Assembly: GCA_019419455.1 (NCBI GenBank)
Contig: DXZW01000004.1
Location: 1 to 21,383, forward strand
Source of the DNA: Collinsella sp.
GTDB lineage: Bacteria > Actinomycetota > Coriobacteriia > Coriobacteriales > Coriobacteriaceae
Reading direction: 5' to 3'
DNA length: 21,383 bases
Positions within the stretch are counted from its first letter, which is position 1. Each line of letters starts with the position of its first letter. Shown here one piece after another: positions 8,768-16,878 of the stretch. The notes beneath the pieces were generated by a model. It was given only the letters and a program-made list of their open reading frames with translations. It was not told the origin of the DNA and ran no database searches. A program made the translations under genes and the position numbers.

Positions 8768-10240
8768 TTAGATAGAACCTTTCGAAGAAATAGCGTCCAG
8801 GTACTCCCCAAGCTCTTCCTCCCAGTCGGGCATGTGGAAGCCCGCGGCCTCGAGCTTCGAGAGGTCGAGCGCGGAGTGGACCGGGCGCGGGGCGATGGGG
8901 TCCGAGGCGTTCGCGTAGTAGTCGGCGGTGCTGACCGGCACGACCCTCTCCCCGTTGCCGTTGGCGGCCTCGAAGACGGCGCGGGCGATGTCCGCCCAGC
9001 TCTTCACCGCGCCGGAGCCGGTGCAGTCGTAGGTGCCGTAGGGGGCCTTGTTCCCCAGCACGTGGAAGATGGCCTCGGCCATGTCGCGCGTGAAGGTGAG
9101 GCGGCCCAGCTGGTCGTCCACGACGGTGACCTTGTCCAGCTTGTCCTCGGGGTCGGCGACGCGGTCGGAGAGCGCCTTCATGGTCTTCACGAAGTTGTGC
9201 CCCTCGCCGATGACCCAGGAGCTGCGCATGATGTAGTGGCGCGGGCAGCCGGCCACGGCGATGTCGCCGGCAGCCTTGGTCTGGCCGTAGACGGACAGCG
9301 GGGAGAACGGCTCGTCCTCCGTGTGGACCTCGGCGGTGCCGTCGAAGACGTAGTCGCTGGACACGTGGACGAGGGTGATCCCGTGCCCGGCACAGGTGCG
9401 GGCCAGAAGCGCCGGGCCGGTGGCGTTGGCCTTCCAGGCGATGACGCGGCCCTCGGGGGTCTCCGCTTTATCCACGGCCGTGTAGGCGCCGCAGTTGATC
9501 ACGGTGCCGTAGAGCGACCAGTCGTACTGCGAATAGGCGTCCGGGTCGGACATGTCGAAGGTGTCGATGTCGCAGAAGTCGAAGTCCTTCGCCACGCCGC
9601 GCTCCTCGGCCAGCTTTCGCACCGCATGGCCCAGCTGGCCGTTGCAGCCGGTGACGAGCGTCCTCTTGGGCGCCATGGGGACGACGTCCCTGAGCATCGG
9701 GTGGTTGAGGTCGGCCTCGGAGACGGTGGCCTGGTCCAGCGGGATGGGCCACTCGATGGCGAGCTCCGGGTCGGCGAGGTTCACGAAGGTGTAGGTCCTC
9801 TTGAGCTCCAGCGACCAGTGGGCGTCCACCAGGTAGGTGTAGGCGGTGCCGTCCTCGAGCGCCTGGAAGGAGTTTCCCACGCCGCGCGGGACGTAGATGG
9901 CCTTGGAGGGGTCCAGCACGGTCGTGTAGACCTTGCCGTAGGTGGCGCTGCCCTCGCGCAGGTCCACCCAGGCGCCGAAGACGCTGCCGCGGGCCACGGA
10001 GATGAACTTGTCCCAGGGCTCGGCGTGGATGCCGCGGGTGACGCCGCGGCTGTCGTTGTAGGAGATGTTGTTCTGGACGACCCTGAGGTCGGGGATGCCC
10101 AGGGCGGTCATCTTGGCGCGCTGCCAGTTCTCCTTGAACCAGCCGCGCGAGTCGCCGTGGACGGCCAGGTCGACGACCTTGAGGCCCCCGATGCCGGTCT
10201 CGGCGACGGAGAGGTCCTTCTCGAATGCGATGTCTGCCAT
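8768..10240 (-). CDS. rmlCD: Fused RmlC-RmlD: dTDP-4-dehydrorhamnose 3,5-epimerase / reductase
   Basis: A 490-residue fusion of the last two steps of dTDP-L-rhamnose synthesis. Residues 1 to about 185 are an RmlC-type cupin: RGIHAEP with the catalytic-type His72, VDLREGSATYG (92-102), and the closing IEWPIP. The usual GFAHGF turn is replaced by GVGNSF (120-125). Residues about 192-490 are RmlD: TGCNGQLG nucleotide motif (197-204), SSDYVFDG (294-301) and YGQTK with Tyr318 and Lys322. The start at 10240 (MADIAF) has AGGAG about 10 nt upstream. The longer frame would run into the hairpin between rmlB and this gene. Fused RmlCD proteins are known in other Actinobacteria. It lies between rmlB and a GT2. 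Confidence 0.95.
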   Translation of the reverse strand: MADIAFEKDLSVAETGIGGLKVVDLAVHGDSRGWFKENWQRAKMTALGIPDLRVVQNNISYNDSRGVTRGIHAEPWDKFISVARGSVFGAWVDLREGSATYGKVYTTVLDPSKAIYVPRGVGNSFQALEDGTAYTYLVDAHWSLELKRTYTFVNLADPELAIEWPIPLDQATVSEADLNHPMLRDVVPMAPKRTLVTGCNGQLGHAVRKLAEERGVAKDFDFCDIDTFDMSDPDAYSQYDWSLYGTVINCGAYTAVDKAETPEGRVIAWKANATGPALLARTCAGHGITLVHVSSDYVFDGTAEVHTEDEPFSPLSVYGQTKAAGDIAVAGCPRHYIMRSSWVIGEGHNFVKTMKALSDRVADPEDKLDKVTVVDDQLGRLTFTRDMAEAIFHVLGNKAPYGTYDCTGSGAVKSWADIARAVFEAANGNGERVVPVSTADYYANASDPIAPRPVHSALDLSKLEAAGFHMPDWEEELGEYLDAISSKGSI

Positions 10241-10275
10241 ATGGGAAAAGCTCCTATCGAAGAGGTTCAGGTTGC

Positions 10276-10334
10276 GGGCGCCCGCGCGGGGACGCAGGAT
10301 CATCCCCATGCCCTGCGGCCCCGCGCGGGCGCCC
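10276..10334 (-). other. Very stable GC hairpin between rmlB and rmlCD
   Basis: Arms 10276-10291 and 10319-10334 are a perfect 16-bp inverted repeat made only of G and C. After one A/G mismatch the stem continues for 6 bp (10293-10298 with 10312-10317), closing a 13-nt loop. No U tract follows on either strand, so it is not an ordinary intrinsic terminator. It would form in the operon mRNA 27 nt after rmlB and about 35 nt before rmlCD. A role in mRNA stability or processing, or origin as an inserted palindrome, is inference. Confidence 0.75.
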
Positions 10335-10361
10335 CGCGGCGCGGTTCGCCGGGATGCGGTC

Positions 10362-11384
10362 CTACTGGCCCTGTGCGCGGTAGCGGGCCTCGGTGGCCTC
10401 CTTGGCCGGGCGCCACCAGGGCTCGTTCTCGACGTACCAGTCGATGGTCTGCTTCAGGCCCTCGGCGAAGTCGGTGTGCGCCGGCCTCCAGCCCAGCTCG
10501 CGCTGGAGCTTGGTCGAGTCGATGGCGTAGCGGCGGTCGTGGCCGGGGCGGTCGGCGACCCAGTCGAAGTCCTCGGGGTCGCGGCCCATCGCCTCGAGGA
10601 TCATGCGCAGCACGGTGATGTTGTTCCTCTCGCCGTCGGCTCCGATGAGGTAGGTCTCCCCCGTGCGGCCCTTGGTGAGGATGTCCCAGACGGCGCTGGA
10701 GTGGTCCTCGGTGTGGATCCAGTCGCGGACGTTCTCGCCGCGGCCGTAGAGCTTGGGGCGGACGCCGTCGATGATGTTCGTGATCTGCCTGGGGATGAAC
10801 TTCTCCACGTGCTGGTAGGGGCCGTAGTTGTTGGAGCAGTTGGAGATCGTGGTGCGCAGGCCGTAGGTGCGGGTCCATGCGCGCACGAGCATGTCGGAGG
10901 AAGCCTTGGTGCTCGAGTACGGGCTGCTCGGGTGGTACGGCGTCTCCTCGGTGAACTTCGCCGGGTCGTCGAGCGCCAGGTCGCCGTAGACCTCGTCGGT
11001 GGAGACGTGGTGGTAGCGGATGCCGTACTTCCTCACGGCCTCCAGCAGGCGGAAGGTGCCCTCCACGTTGGTGCGCAGGAACGGCTCGGGGTCGGCGATG
11101 GAGTTGTCGTTGTGGGACTCCGCGGCGTAGTGCACGATGGCGTCGTGGCCTGGGACGATGCGGTCCAAAAGCTCGGCGTCGCAGATGTCGCCCACGACGA
11201 GCTCCACGCGGTCCGCGGGCAGCCCGGCGATGTTCTCGGGGTTGCCGGCGTAGGTCAGCTTGTCCAGGACGGTGACGTGGACGTCGGGGTGGTTGTCCAC
11301 GACGTAGTGCACGAAGTTGCTGCCGATGAAGCCGCAGCCGCCCGTGACGATGATGTTCCTGGGGGAGAAGGTCTCCTCTGCCAT
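10362..11384 (-). CDS. rmlB: dTDP-glucose 4,6-dehydratase
   Basis: This extended SDR enzyme of 340 residues converts dTDP-glucose to dTDP-4-dehydro-6-deoxyglucose. It shows GGCGFIGSN (15-23) for NAD binding, the conserved STDEVYGD (128-135) with the Asp-Glu catalytic pair, and YSSTK with Tyr156 and Lys160. It then has the family's NCSNNYGPYQ and NVRDWIH segments. The start has GAGGAG 8 nt upstream. It lies 19 bp after rmlA and precedes the RmlCD fusion across a 121-bp gap that holds the large hairpin. Together with rmlA and rmlCD it makes dTDP-L-rhamnose for the GT2 enzymes here. Confidence 0.97.
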   Translation of the reverse strand: MAEETFSPRNIIVTGGCGFIGSNFVHYVVDNHPDVHVTVLDKLTYAGNPENIAGLPADRVELVVGDICDAELLDRIVPGHDAIVHYAAESHNDNSIADPEPFLRTNVEGTFRLLEAVRKYGIRYHHVSTDEVYGDLALDDPAKFTEETPYHPSSPYSSTKASSDMLVRAWTRTYGLRTTISNCSNNYGPYQHVEKFIPRQITNIIDGVRPKLYGRGENVRDWIHTEDHSSAVWDILTKGRTGETYLIGADGERNNITVLRMILEAMGRDPEDFDWVADRPGHDRRYAIDSTKLQRELGWRPAHTDFAEGLKQTIDWYVENEPWWRPAKEATEARYRAQGQ

Positions 11385-11403
11385 GTTCGTATCTCCTCAG
11401 TTC

Positions 11404-12303
11404 CTAGTACTCGCGCGGGCTGTTGACGATCTCGCCGGCGGCGACCTTCTTCAGGTGCTGCCCGTAGACCGACTTGCCGTAGGCCTTGGCGGCCTCCTCC
11501 AGCTCGGCGGTCGTGATCCAGCCGTTCTCCCAGGCGATCTCCTCGGGCACGGACACGGGCAGGTCCTGGGAGTGCTCCACGGCGCGGACGAACTCCGCGG
11601 CCTCGTGCAGGCTCTCCATGGTGCCGGTGTCGAGCCACGCGTACCCGCGGCCCAGGGTCACCACGGACAGCGTCCCCTCCTCCAGGTACATCCGGTTAAG
11701 GTCGGTGATCTCCAGCTCGCCGCGGGCCGACGGCTTGACCTCGTGGGCCTTGGCGGCGACGTCGCCCGGGTAGAAGTACAGGCCGGTGACGGCGTAGGAG
11801 CTCTTGGGCTCGGCGGGCTTCTCCTCGATGGAGACGGCCCTGCCCTCGCCGTCGAACTCCACGACGCCGAAGCGCTCCGGGTCGTCCACGTGGTAGCCGA
11901 AGACCGTGGCCCTGCCCGACTCTGCGTTCTGGACGGCTCGCGTCAGGTGGCGCGACAGGCCGTTGCCGTAGAAGATGTTGTCGCCGAGCACCAGGGCGCA
12001 CGGCTCGCCGTCGATGAACTCCTCGCCGATGGTGAACGCCTGCGCCAGGCCGTCCGGCGACGGCTGCTCGGCGTAGGAGAGGTTCACGCCGTAGCGCGAG
12101 CCGTCCCCGAGCAGGCGCTCGAAGTTGGGGAGGTCCGTCGGCGTGGAGATGACCAGGATGTCCCGGATGCCCGCCAGCATGAGGGTGCTAAGCGGGTAGT
12201 AGATCATGGGCTTGTCGTAGACCGGCAGCAGCTGCTTGGAGGTCACGAGCGTGAGCGGGTACAGGCGCGTGCCGGACCCGCCGGCGAGGATGATGCCTTT
12301 CAT
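11404..12303 (-). CDS. rmlA: Glucose-1-phosphate thymidylyltransferase
   Basis: This 299-residue nucleotidyltransferase makes dTDP-glucose from dTTP and glucose-1-phosphate, the first committed step to dTDP-rhamnose. The N-terminus MKGIILAGGSGTRLYPLT is the classic signature (G-G-x-G-T-R-L). It is followed by KQLLPVYDKPMIYYPLS, the LGDNIFYG segment and EKPAEPKSSYAVTGLYFY, all typical RmlA landmarks. Full length, with an AAAGG site about 9 nt upstream. It starts 3 bp after the preceding GT2 stop and is 19 bp before rmlB. Confidence 0.97.
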   Translation of the reverse strand: MKGIILAGGSGTRLYPLTLVTSKQLLPVYDKPMIYYPLSTLMLAGIRDILVISTPTDLPNFERLLGDGSRYGVNLSYAEQPSPDGLAQAFTIGEEFIDGEPCALVLGDNIFYGNGLSRHLTRAVQNAESGRATVFGYHVDDPERFGVVEFDGEGRAVSIEEKPAEPKSSYAVTGLYFYPGDVAAKAHEVKPSARGELEITDLNRMYLEEGTLSVVTLGRGYAWLDTGTMESLHEAAEFVRAVEHSQDLPVSVPEEIAWENGWITTAELEEAAKAYGKSVYGQHLKKVAAGEIVNSPREY

Positions 12304-12306
12304 TGG

Positions 12307-13176
12307 CTATAACCTTTCATTTCTTGCTGCCCTGCGGCCAGCGCGATTTCCGAGAAGGCGGGCGCAGCAATCGACTCCGAAAGCAACGAACTCGCCAAGA
12401 TTTCCCTCCCGTAGAAGTTGCGACGAAACCATCTTGGCGAGCCGGCTTCCTTCACCAATCTCACTTGCATGCATGAGTTCGTCTGCATGCGTTTCGAGAA
12501 AGAAGCCGACAGCGCGGTTGCGGGCAAACTGTTGGGATGGCGTCAAGTTATGCGAGTGATAGACCTCTGCACGCGGCTCGTAAGCCACCTTCAACCCTGA
12601 GGCGATAAACCTTGCCGCCATGAGCATGTCCTCGTTGGTGTTAACGTGCTCGAATCCGCCGCATTTGAGATATGCAGTTCGTCGATAAGCGGAACAGGCA
12701 TCAGATGCAAAAAAAGTCTTAATACCGAGTTTCTCGAGATCACATTTGGAACGAACGGATGGCCGGTCGGGATAGTTGAAACCACGCACCAGCTGTTCAA
12801 AACGTCGGGCATCCGCCTTAGGCAGCTGCCTGCCGCTTACGAGAGCGATATCGGAATCATCAAGCATGGGAGCAACAAGCCGCTCCAGGTAATCATCAGA
12901 AACAGGCACAGCATCTTGGGTAAGGAAGCATACAAAGTCACCCCTCGACTCCCTTAGTGCCATGTCTCTTGTGGTGCCGTGGTTGAAATCCTGGCGATCA
13001 ATCTTCAGAAGGCGGACTCTTTTGTGCTGCCGGACCAGCTCTATAGTTTTATCTTCCGAAGCGGAATCAACGATAAGGATATCAACCGGCTGAATAGACT
13101 GGTGTTCGAGGGCAATTAAAAGCCCATCGATTTCATGCTCAGCATTAAGAGTAGGAATGATGACGGATATTTCCAT
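12307..13176 (-). CDS. Glycosyltransferase family 2, rhamnosyltransferase-like
   Basis: This GT2 protein of 289 residues shows ISVIIPTLNAE (3-13), VDSASEDKT (36-44), the FNHGTTRD segment (64-71) and FLTQDAVP (84-91). The last two are typical of the GT2 branch annotated as rhamnosyltransferases, which fits its position directly before rmlA. EDMLMAARF (about 190) supplies the probable catalytic acidic motif. The ATG follows the priming transferase's TAG stop with no gap, so translation is coupled. It may add the first rhamnose to the lipid-linked primer, but donor specificity is inferred from family and context only. Confidence 0.88.
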   Translation of the reverse strand: MEISVIIPTLNAEHEIDGLLIALEHQSIQPVDILIVDSASEDKTIELVRQHKRVRLLKIDRQDFNHGTTRDMALRESRGDFVCFLTQDAVPVSDDYLERLVAPMLDDSDIALVSGRQLPKADARRFEQLVRGFNYPDRPSVRSKCDLEKLGIKTFFASDACSAYRRTAYLKCGGFEHVNTNEDMLMAARFIASGLKVAYEPRAEVYHSHNLTPSQQFARNRAVGFFLETHADELMHASEIGEGSRLAKMVSSQLLREGNLGEFVAFGVDCCARLLGNRAGRRAARNERL

Positions 13177-13878
13177 CTATCGGCCCGTCCTCTCCTTGCC
13201 AAACATGGCGCCGAAAGTGCCAGCAAAACACTTCCAATCCATTCGGAAACAACGGTTCCGCACGTAATGCAATTCGATTTTTTGGCGCAGACCGCTTTCA
13301 AATGACGCATCGTTGCGATCCGTCGCCTGCCATAACCCGGTAATTCCAGGTTGAACCGAAAGAAATACAACCTTATCCTCATCAGAAAAATGCATTTCGA
13401 GTTCATCACGCGTAATGGGACGAGGACCGATAACGGATAAATCACCATTTAAAACATTAAGAAACTGCGGCATCTCATCGATAGAGCACTTACGAATAAA
13501 CTGCCCGACCTTAGTGATGCGCGGATCGTTATCGACCTTGCGCTCAATTTCCCACTGATGCAGCTGCTCAAAATTTAAATACTTCTGAACATTGCCAGCA
13601 TCGGCAACCATGCTGCGCAGCTTAAAGATCTTAATGACCTTGCCATTTTTGCCAATTCGCTCCTGGGTGAACAAGGGACTACCCGGAGACTCTAGACAAA
13701 TCAGGACGCACACAAGACCCACTGGAATGAATAAAATAGCGATCGCCATAAGACTAAACACAAGGTCAAACAGCCTCTTGACGATGCGATACCCAAGCGT
13801 ACCGCTCGGCTTTATCTGATTGAAAGCCAGCGCACCAACCGTTGATGTACAACTCTCTGTTACTTCTTTAGCAGCCAC
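13177..13878 (-). CDS. Priming undecaprenyl-phosphate sugar-phosphate transferase
   Basis: This 233-residue bacterial sugar transferase (PF02397, WbaP/PglC-like core) would load the first sugar-1-phosphate onto undecaprenyl phosphate. One hydrophobic membrane segment (about 36-61) is followed by the catalytic domain with KLRSM (86-90), IDEMPQFLNVLNGDLSVIGPRP (133-154) and QPGITGLWQ. The call uses a GTG start at 13878, which has only a distant AGGA upstream. An ATG at 13918 followed by a G tract is one base out of frame; losing one G would place it in frame and add 13 residues. Translation initiation here is therefore uncertain. It is the first biosynthetic gene after the loaP-like gene. Confidence 0.9.
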   Translation of the reverse strand: MAAKEVTESCTSTVGALAFNQIKPSGTLGYRIVKRLFDLVFSLMAIAILFIPVGLVCVLICLESPGSPLFTQERIGKNGKVIKIFKLRSMVADAGNVQKYLNFEQLHQWEIERKVDNDPRITKVGQFIRKCSIDEMPQFLNVLNGDLSVIGPRPITRDELEMHFSDEDKVVFLSVQPGITGLWQATDRNDASFESGLRQKIELHYVRNRCFRMDWKCFAGTFGAMFGKERTGR

Positions 13879-13890
13879 AATAAAACTTAC

Positions 13891-13908
13891 GTTCCTGTCC
13901 CCAGGAAC
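13891..13908 (-). promoter_or_regulatory. Leader hairpin with GNRA tetraloop between loaP-like gene and priming transferase
   Basis: GTTCCTG and CAGGAAC form a perfect 7-bp stem. In the minus-strand transcript the loop is GGGA, a GNRA-type tetraloop, preceded by nine G and followed by a U-rich stretch (GUAAGUUUUAUU). The 3' arm contains the only AGGA near the GTG start at 13878. LoaP-type factors are known to recognise a small RNA hairpin in the leader of their target operon, so this is a candidate site. It could instead mask the ribosome binding site. Confidence 0.55.
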
Positions 13909-13916
13909 CCCCCCCC
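13908..13916 (-). repeat. Nine-G homopolymer tract at an upstream ATG
   Basis: On the minus strand the sequence reads AT followed by nine G, so ATG at 13918-13916 begins with the tract. In the current form this frame stops after 16 codons. With eight G it would read through in frame into the GTG at 13878. The homopolymer could vary by slipped-strand mispairing or reflect assembly error. Confidence 0.7.
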
Positions 13917-13962
13917 ATCTATGAATCCAAAAACCAAGTAATTTGCCGGTGCAACGTCTCCC

Positions 13963-14553
13963 TTACGTTTTGCTGGGCACGTCAAGCGGTAGCAGCTCCC
14001 TAAATGTGGAGCCACCATCGCCCACGTCCACCAAGCACCAGCGCTTATGACGATCGATCTTCTTTACACGGGCCTCTTGCCCCACCAAGGGACCCTGCTC
14101 TATGTGCAACACGCCGTCTTCTATGCGCGCCACGCTGTTGCGCACCACACCGTCGTCGTCCAGCACGCTGCGGTACCAGTCCTGCACATCGTCCGGCATG
14201 GGCATGTACGCCCGCTCCCTGCTGCCGGCGATGCGACAACCAAAGCTCAACTGGGCCAAAGCCCTATCGAGCGCGGCTACATCATGCGTGGCGACGAAGA
14301 AATATTCCTTGTACATGGGTTTGGTTTGGAGCGACCAGGCGCCGTCCCGCTTAAACCAGAACTCCTTTTGCATTACAAAAGCGTTCTGCATCAGCTCGTG
14401 TGGGATAATACGGCGCACCTTTTCGCAGGTCTCGCGCTCTTTGCCGTTGGGGGTGTGGACCAGATACCAGCGGACGCGGCCGTGCTGGCTGTTGGTGGTG
14501 GCGCCGTTAAATGCGCCCGGCAGCTTCTCTTGGCGCCGTGCCGTCTGTTCCAT
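13963..14553 (-). CDS. loaP: LoaP-like specialised NusG paralogue (transcription antiterminator)
   Basis: This 196-residue NusG/RfaH-superfamily protein starts its NGN domain at VRWYLVHTPNGKERETCEKVRRIIP (about 27-51) and ends it near residue 115. A C-terminal KOW region follows (GPLVGQEARVKKIDRHKRWCLVDVG, about 154-178). A housekeeping NusG would sit with secE and ribosomal genes. This one instead heads a long polysaccharide operon, the typical place of LoaP, which rides RNA polymerase and suppresses termination within long operons. The start at 14553 is chosen for GAGGGGG 7 nt upstream; an in-frame GTG at 14586 falls in a leader hairpin. The gene symbol is by family and context; UpxY-like or RfaH-like naming is possible. 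Confidence 0.85.
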   Translation of the reverse strand: MEQTARRQEKLPGAFNGATTNSQHGRVRWYLVHTPNGKERETCEKVRRIIPHELMQNAFVMQKEFWFKRDGAWSLQTKPMYKEYFFVATHDVAALDRALAQLSFGCRIAGSRERAYMPMPDDVQDWYRSVLDDDGVVRNSVARIEDGVLHIEQGPLVGQEARVKKIDRHKRWCLVDVGDGGSTFRELLPLDVPSKT

Positions 14554-14573
14554 GTTCTCGCCCCCTCTTTTGG

Positions 14574-14592
14574 ATTTGCGATGCACGCAAAT
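14574..14592 (-). promoter_or_regulatory. Hairpin next to the loaP-like ribosome binding site
   Basis: ATTTGCG (14574-14580) and CGCAAAT (14586-14592) form a perfect 7-bp stem with a 5-nt loop, about 5 nt upstream of the GAGGGGG site. It may help expose or restrict the ribosome binding site. Function is inferred from position only. Confidence 0.4.
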
Positions 14593-14644
14593 GCAAGGGC
14601 GTTTAGAACAGGCTTCTCGCTCGCAGCTAGGCGCAATCGCAAAA

Positions 14645-14659
14645 GTACAGGTTTTTGTA
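14645..14659. repeat. Left inverted repeat of candidate invertible promoter
   Basis: GTACAGGTTTTTGTA, the exact reverse complement of 14752-14766. The arm contains TACA-N6-TGTA, a short dyad with a 6-bp asymmetric spacer, as in tyrosine-recombinase core sites. AAAA lies just outside both arms with a one-base offset. Confidence 0.8.
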
Positions 14660-14675
14660 TCTTTCGACAGACGAC

Positions 14676-14681
14676 ATTATA
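14676..14681 (-). promoter_or_regulatory. Probable -10 box of loaP/polysaccharide operon
   Basis: TATAAT on the minus strand, about 123 bp upstream of the loaP-like ATG. No good -35 box is found at 16-18 bp (GGCAAA at 17), suggesting need of an activator. Predicted transcription would start near 14669, just before the left repeat arm. It is the only plausible operon promoter after the two terminators. Confidence 0.6.
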
Positions 14682-14720
14682 CGAGCAATTAATCAGCGTT
14701 TGCCCAGATTACGCAAAATG

Positions 14721-14740
14721 TACTGCCAGTAGATGCATCT
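14721..14740. promoter_or_regulatory. Two small dyads upstream of the invertible promoter
   Basis: TACTGCCAGTA (14721-14731) is a 5-bp inverted repeat around a single base, and AGATGCATCT (14731-14740) is a perfect 10-bp palindrome. They share one base and lie about 40-60 bp upstream of the -10 box. That is a usual place for an activator where the -35 is weak. No regulator is identified. Confidence 0.35.
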
Positions 14741-14751
14741 CCATACCCCTC

Positions 14752-14766
14752 TACAAAAACCTGTAC
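14752..14766. repeat. Right inverted repeat of candidate invertible promoter
   Basis: TACAAAAACCTGTAC, the exact reverse complement of 14645-14659. It lies 16 bp from the base of terminator 14783-14807. Because transcription from thrS should end before it, pairing of the two arms in RNA is unlikely, which favours a DNA-level role. Confidence 0.8.
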
Positions 14767-14782
14767 CTTTTTGTGCAACAAA

Positions 14783-14807
14783 AAAAGCCGCTCAACCAGC
14801 GGCTTTT
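14783..14807 (-). terminator. Second terminator after thrS, bidirectional
   Basis: AAAAGCCGCT and AGCGGCTTTT form a 10-bp stem around CAACC. On the minus strand it ends in seven U, giving a strong intrinsic terminator. On the plus strand four U followed by CUAAUUUU give a moderate one. It separates thrS from the candidate invertible promoter in both directions. Confidence 0.85.
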
Positions 14808-14824
14808 CTAATTTTGGTAAGAAA

Positions 14825-14857
14825 AAAGGCGACCGCCCTTTGTGGACGGTCGCCTTT
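14825..14857 (-). terminator. First terminator after thrS
   Basis: AAAGGCGACCG (14825-14835) pairs perfectly with CGGTCGCCTTT (14847-14857). In the minus-strand transcript the stem ends in a six-U tract. It lies 23 bp after the thrS stop, a classical intrinsic terminator. Confidence 0.88.
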
Positions 14858-14879
14858 GCTAATTGTTGTGAAGCTTGCC

Positions 14880-16643
<1,764 letters not shown>

Positions 16644-16670
16644 GGGTATGTTTTCTCCTCTCGGATGCCT

Positions 16671-16713
16671 GATGCAAGTGCGTGCGATGCGCTCGGCTTT
16701 TTTGACTTGCATC
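16671..16713 (-). promoter_or_regulatory. Inverted repeat at the thrS transcription start
   Basis: GATGCAAGT (16671-16679) and ACTTGCATC (16705-16713) are perfect 9-bp arms 25 bp apart. The outer arm touches the -10 box, so the predicted transcript includes only part of it (about a 6-bp stem). It may be an operator or a leader stem. No T-box features are seen. Confidence 0.4.
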
Positions 16714-16741
16714 ATTATAGGCAGGTTGCCTTGGTATACAA
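16714..16741 (-). promoter_or_regulatory. thrS promoter
   Basis: A TATAAT -10 box (16719-16714) lies 16 bp from TTGTAT (16741-16736), with a predicted start near 16707, giving a leader of about 64 nt. The -35 shares only TTG with consensus. Confidence 0.6.
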
Positions 16742-16742
16742 G

Positions 16743-16773
16743 CGCCCGCCGCACCTTAATGGCACGGCGGGCG
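16743..16773 (-). terminator. Possible terminator hairpin after the zinc-ribbon gene
   Basis: CGCCCGCCG and CGGCGGGCG form a 9-bp GC stem that extends in minus-strand RNA by UGCC/GGUG (two G-U pairs) around an AUUAA loop. The following minus-strand sequence is not U-rich, so termination may be poor. Its edge abuts the thrS -35. The 105 bp between it and the zinc-ribbon stop are GC-rich with nothing else recognisable. Confidence 0.45.
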
Positions 16774-16878
16774 ATTTTCTACGCATGCTTCATCGTGTGG
16801 GGCGGGGCTGTGGGGCGCGCGTGGCTTGCGCGGGACGCGCGGTGCCCGTGGCTTGCGGCCGGCCCAGCGATGGATGCG

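Larger units (their letters stand above)
14645..14766. promoter_or_regulatory. Candidate invertible promoter segment upstream of polysaccharide operon
   Basis: Two perfect 15-bp inverted arms bound 92 bp that include a consensus TATAAT. The element lies between the thrS terminators and the loaP-like gene. In the given orientation the promoter faces loaP (ON). Inversion would point it at terminator 14783-14807, which also ends transcription on the plus strand. No recombinase is encoded in the window. Confidence 0.65.

Noticed and set aside
10276..10334. Intrinsic terminator inside the operon
   Set aside because: There is no U tract on either strand, and downstream genes are required for the same pathway.
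8708..10618. 636-codon open frame on the plus strand across the rml genes
   Set aside because: Val/Gly/Asp/Arg-rich translation without motifs, antisense to the unmistakable rmlCD; a by-product of high GC.
14645..14766. The 15-bp arms as a transcript hairpin or terminator
   Set aside because: The -10 lies between the arms and terminators precede the outer arm, so one RNA should rarely contain both; there is no U tract at the right place.
16644..16713. T-box riboswitch before thrS
   Set aside because: The leader is only about 64 nt, with no T-box sequence, specifier stem or antiterminator.
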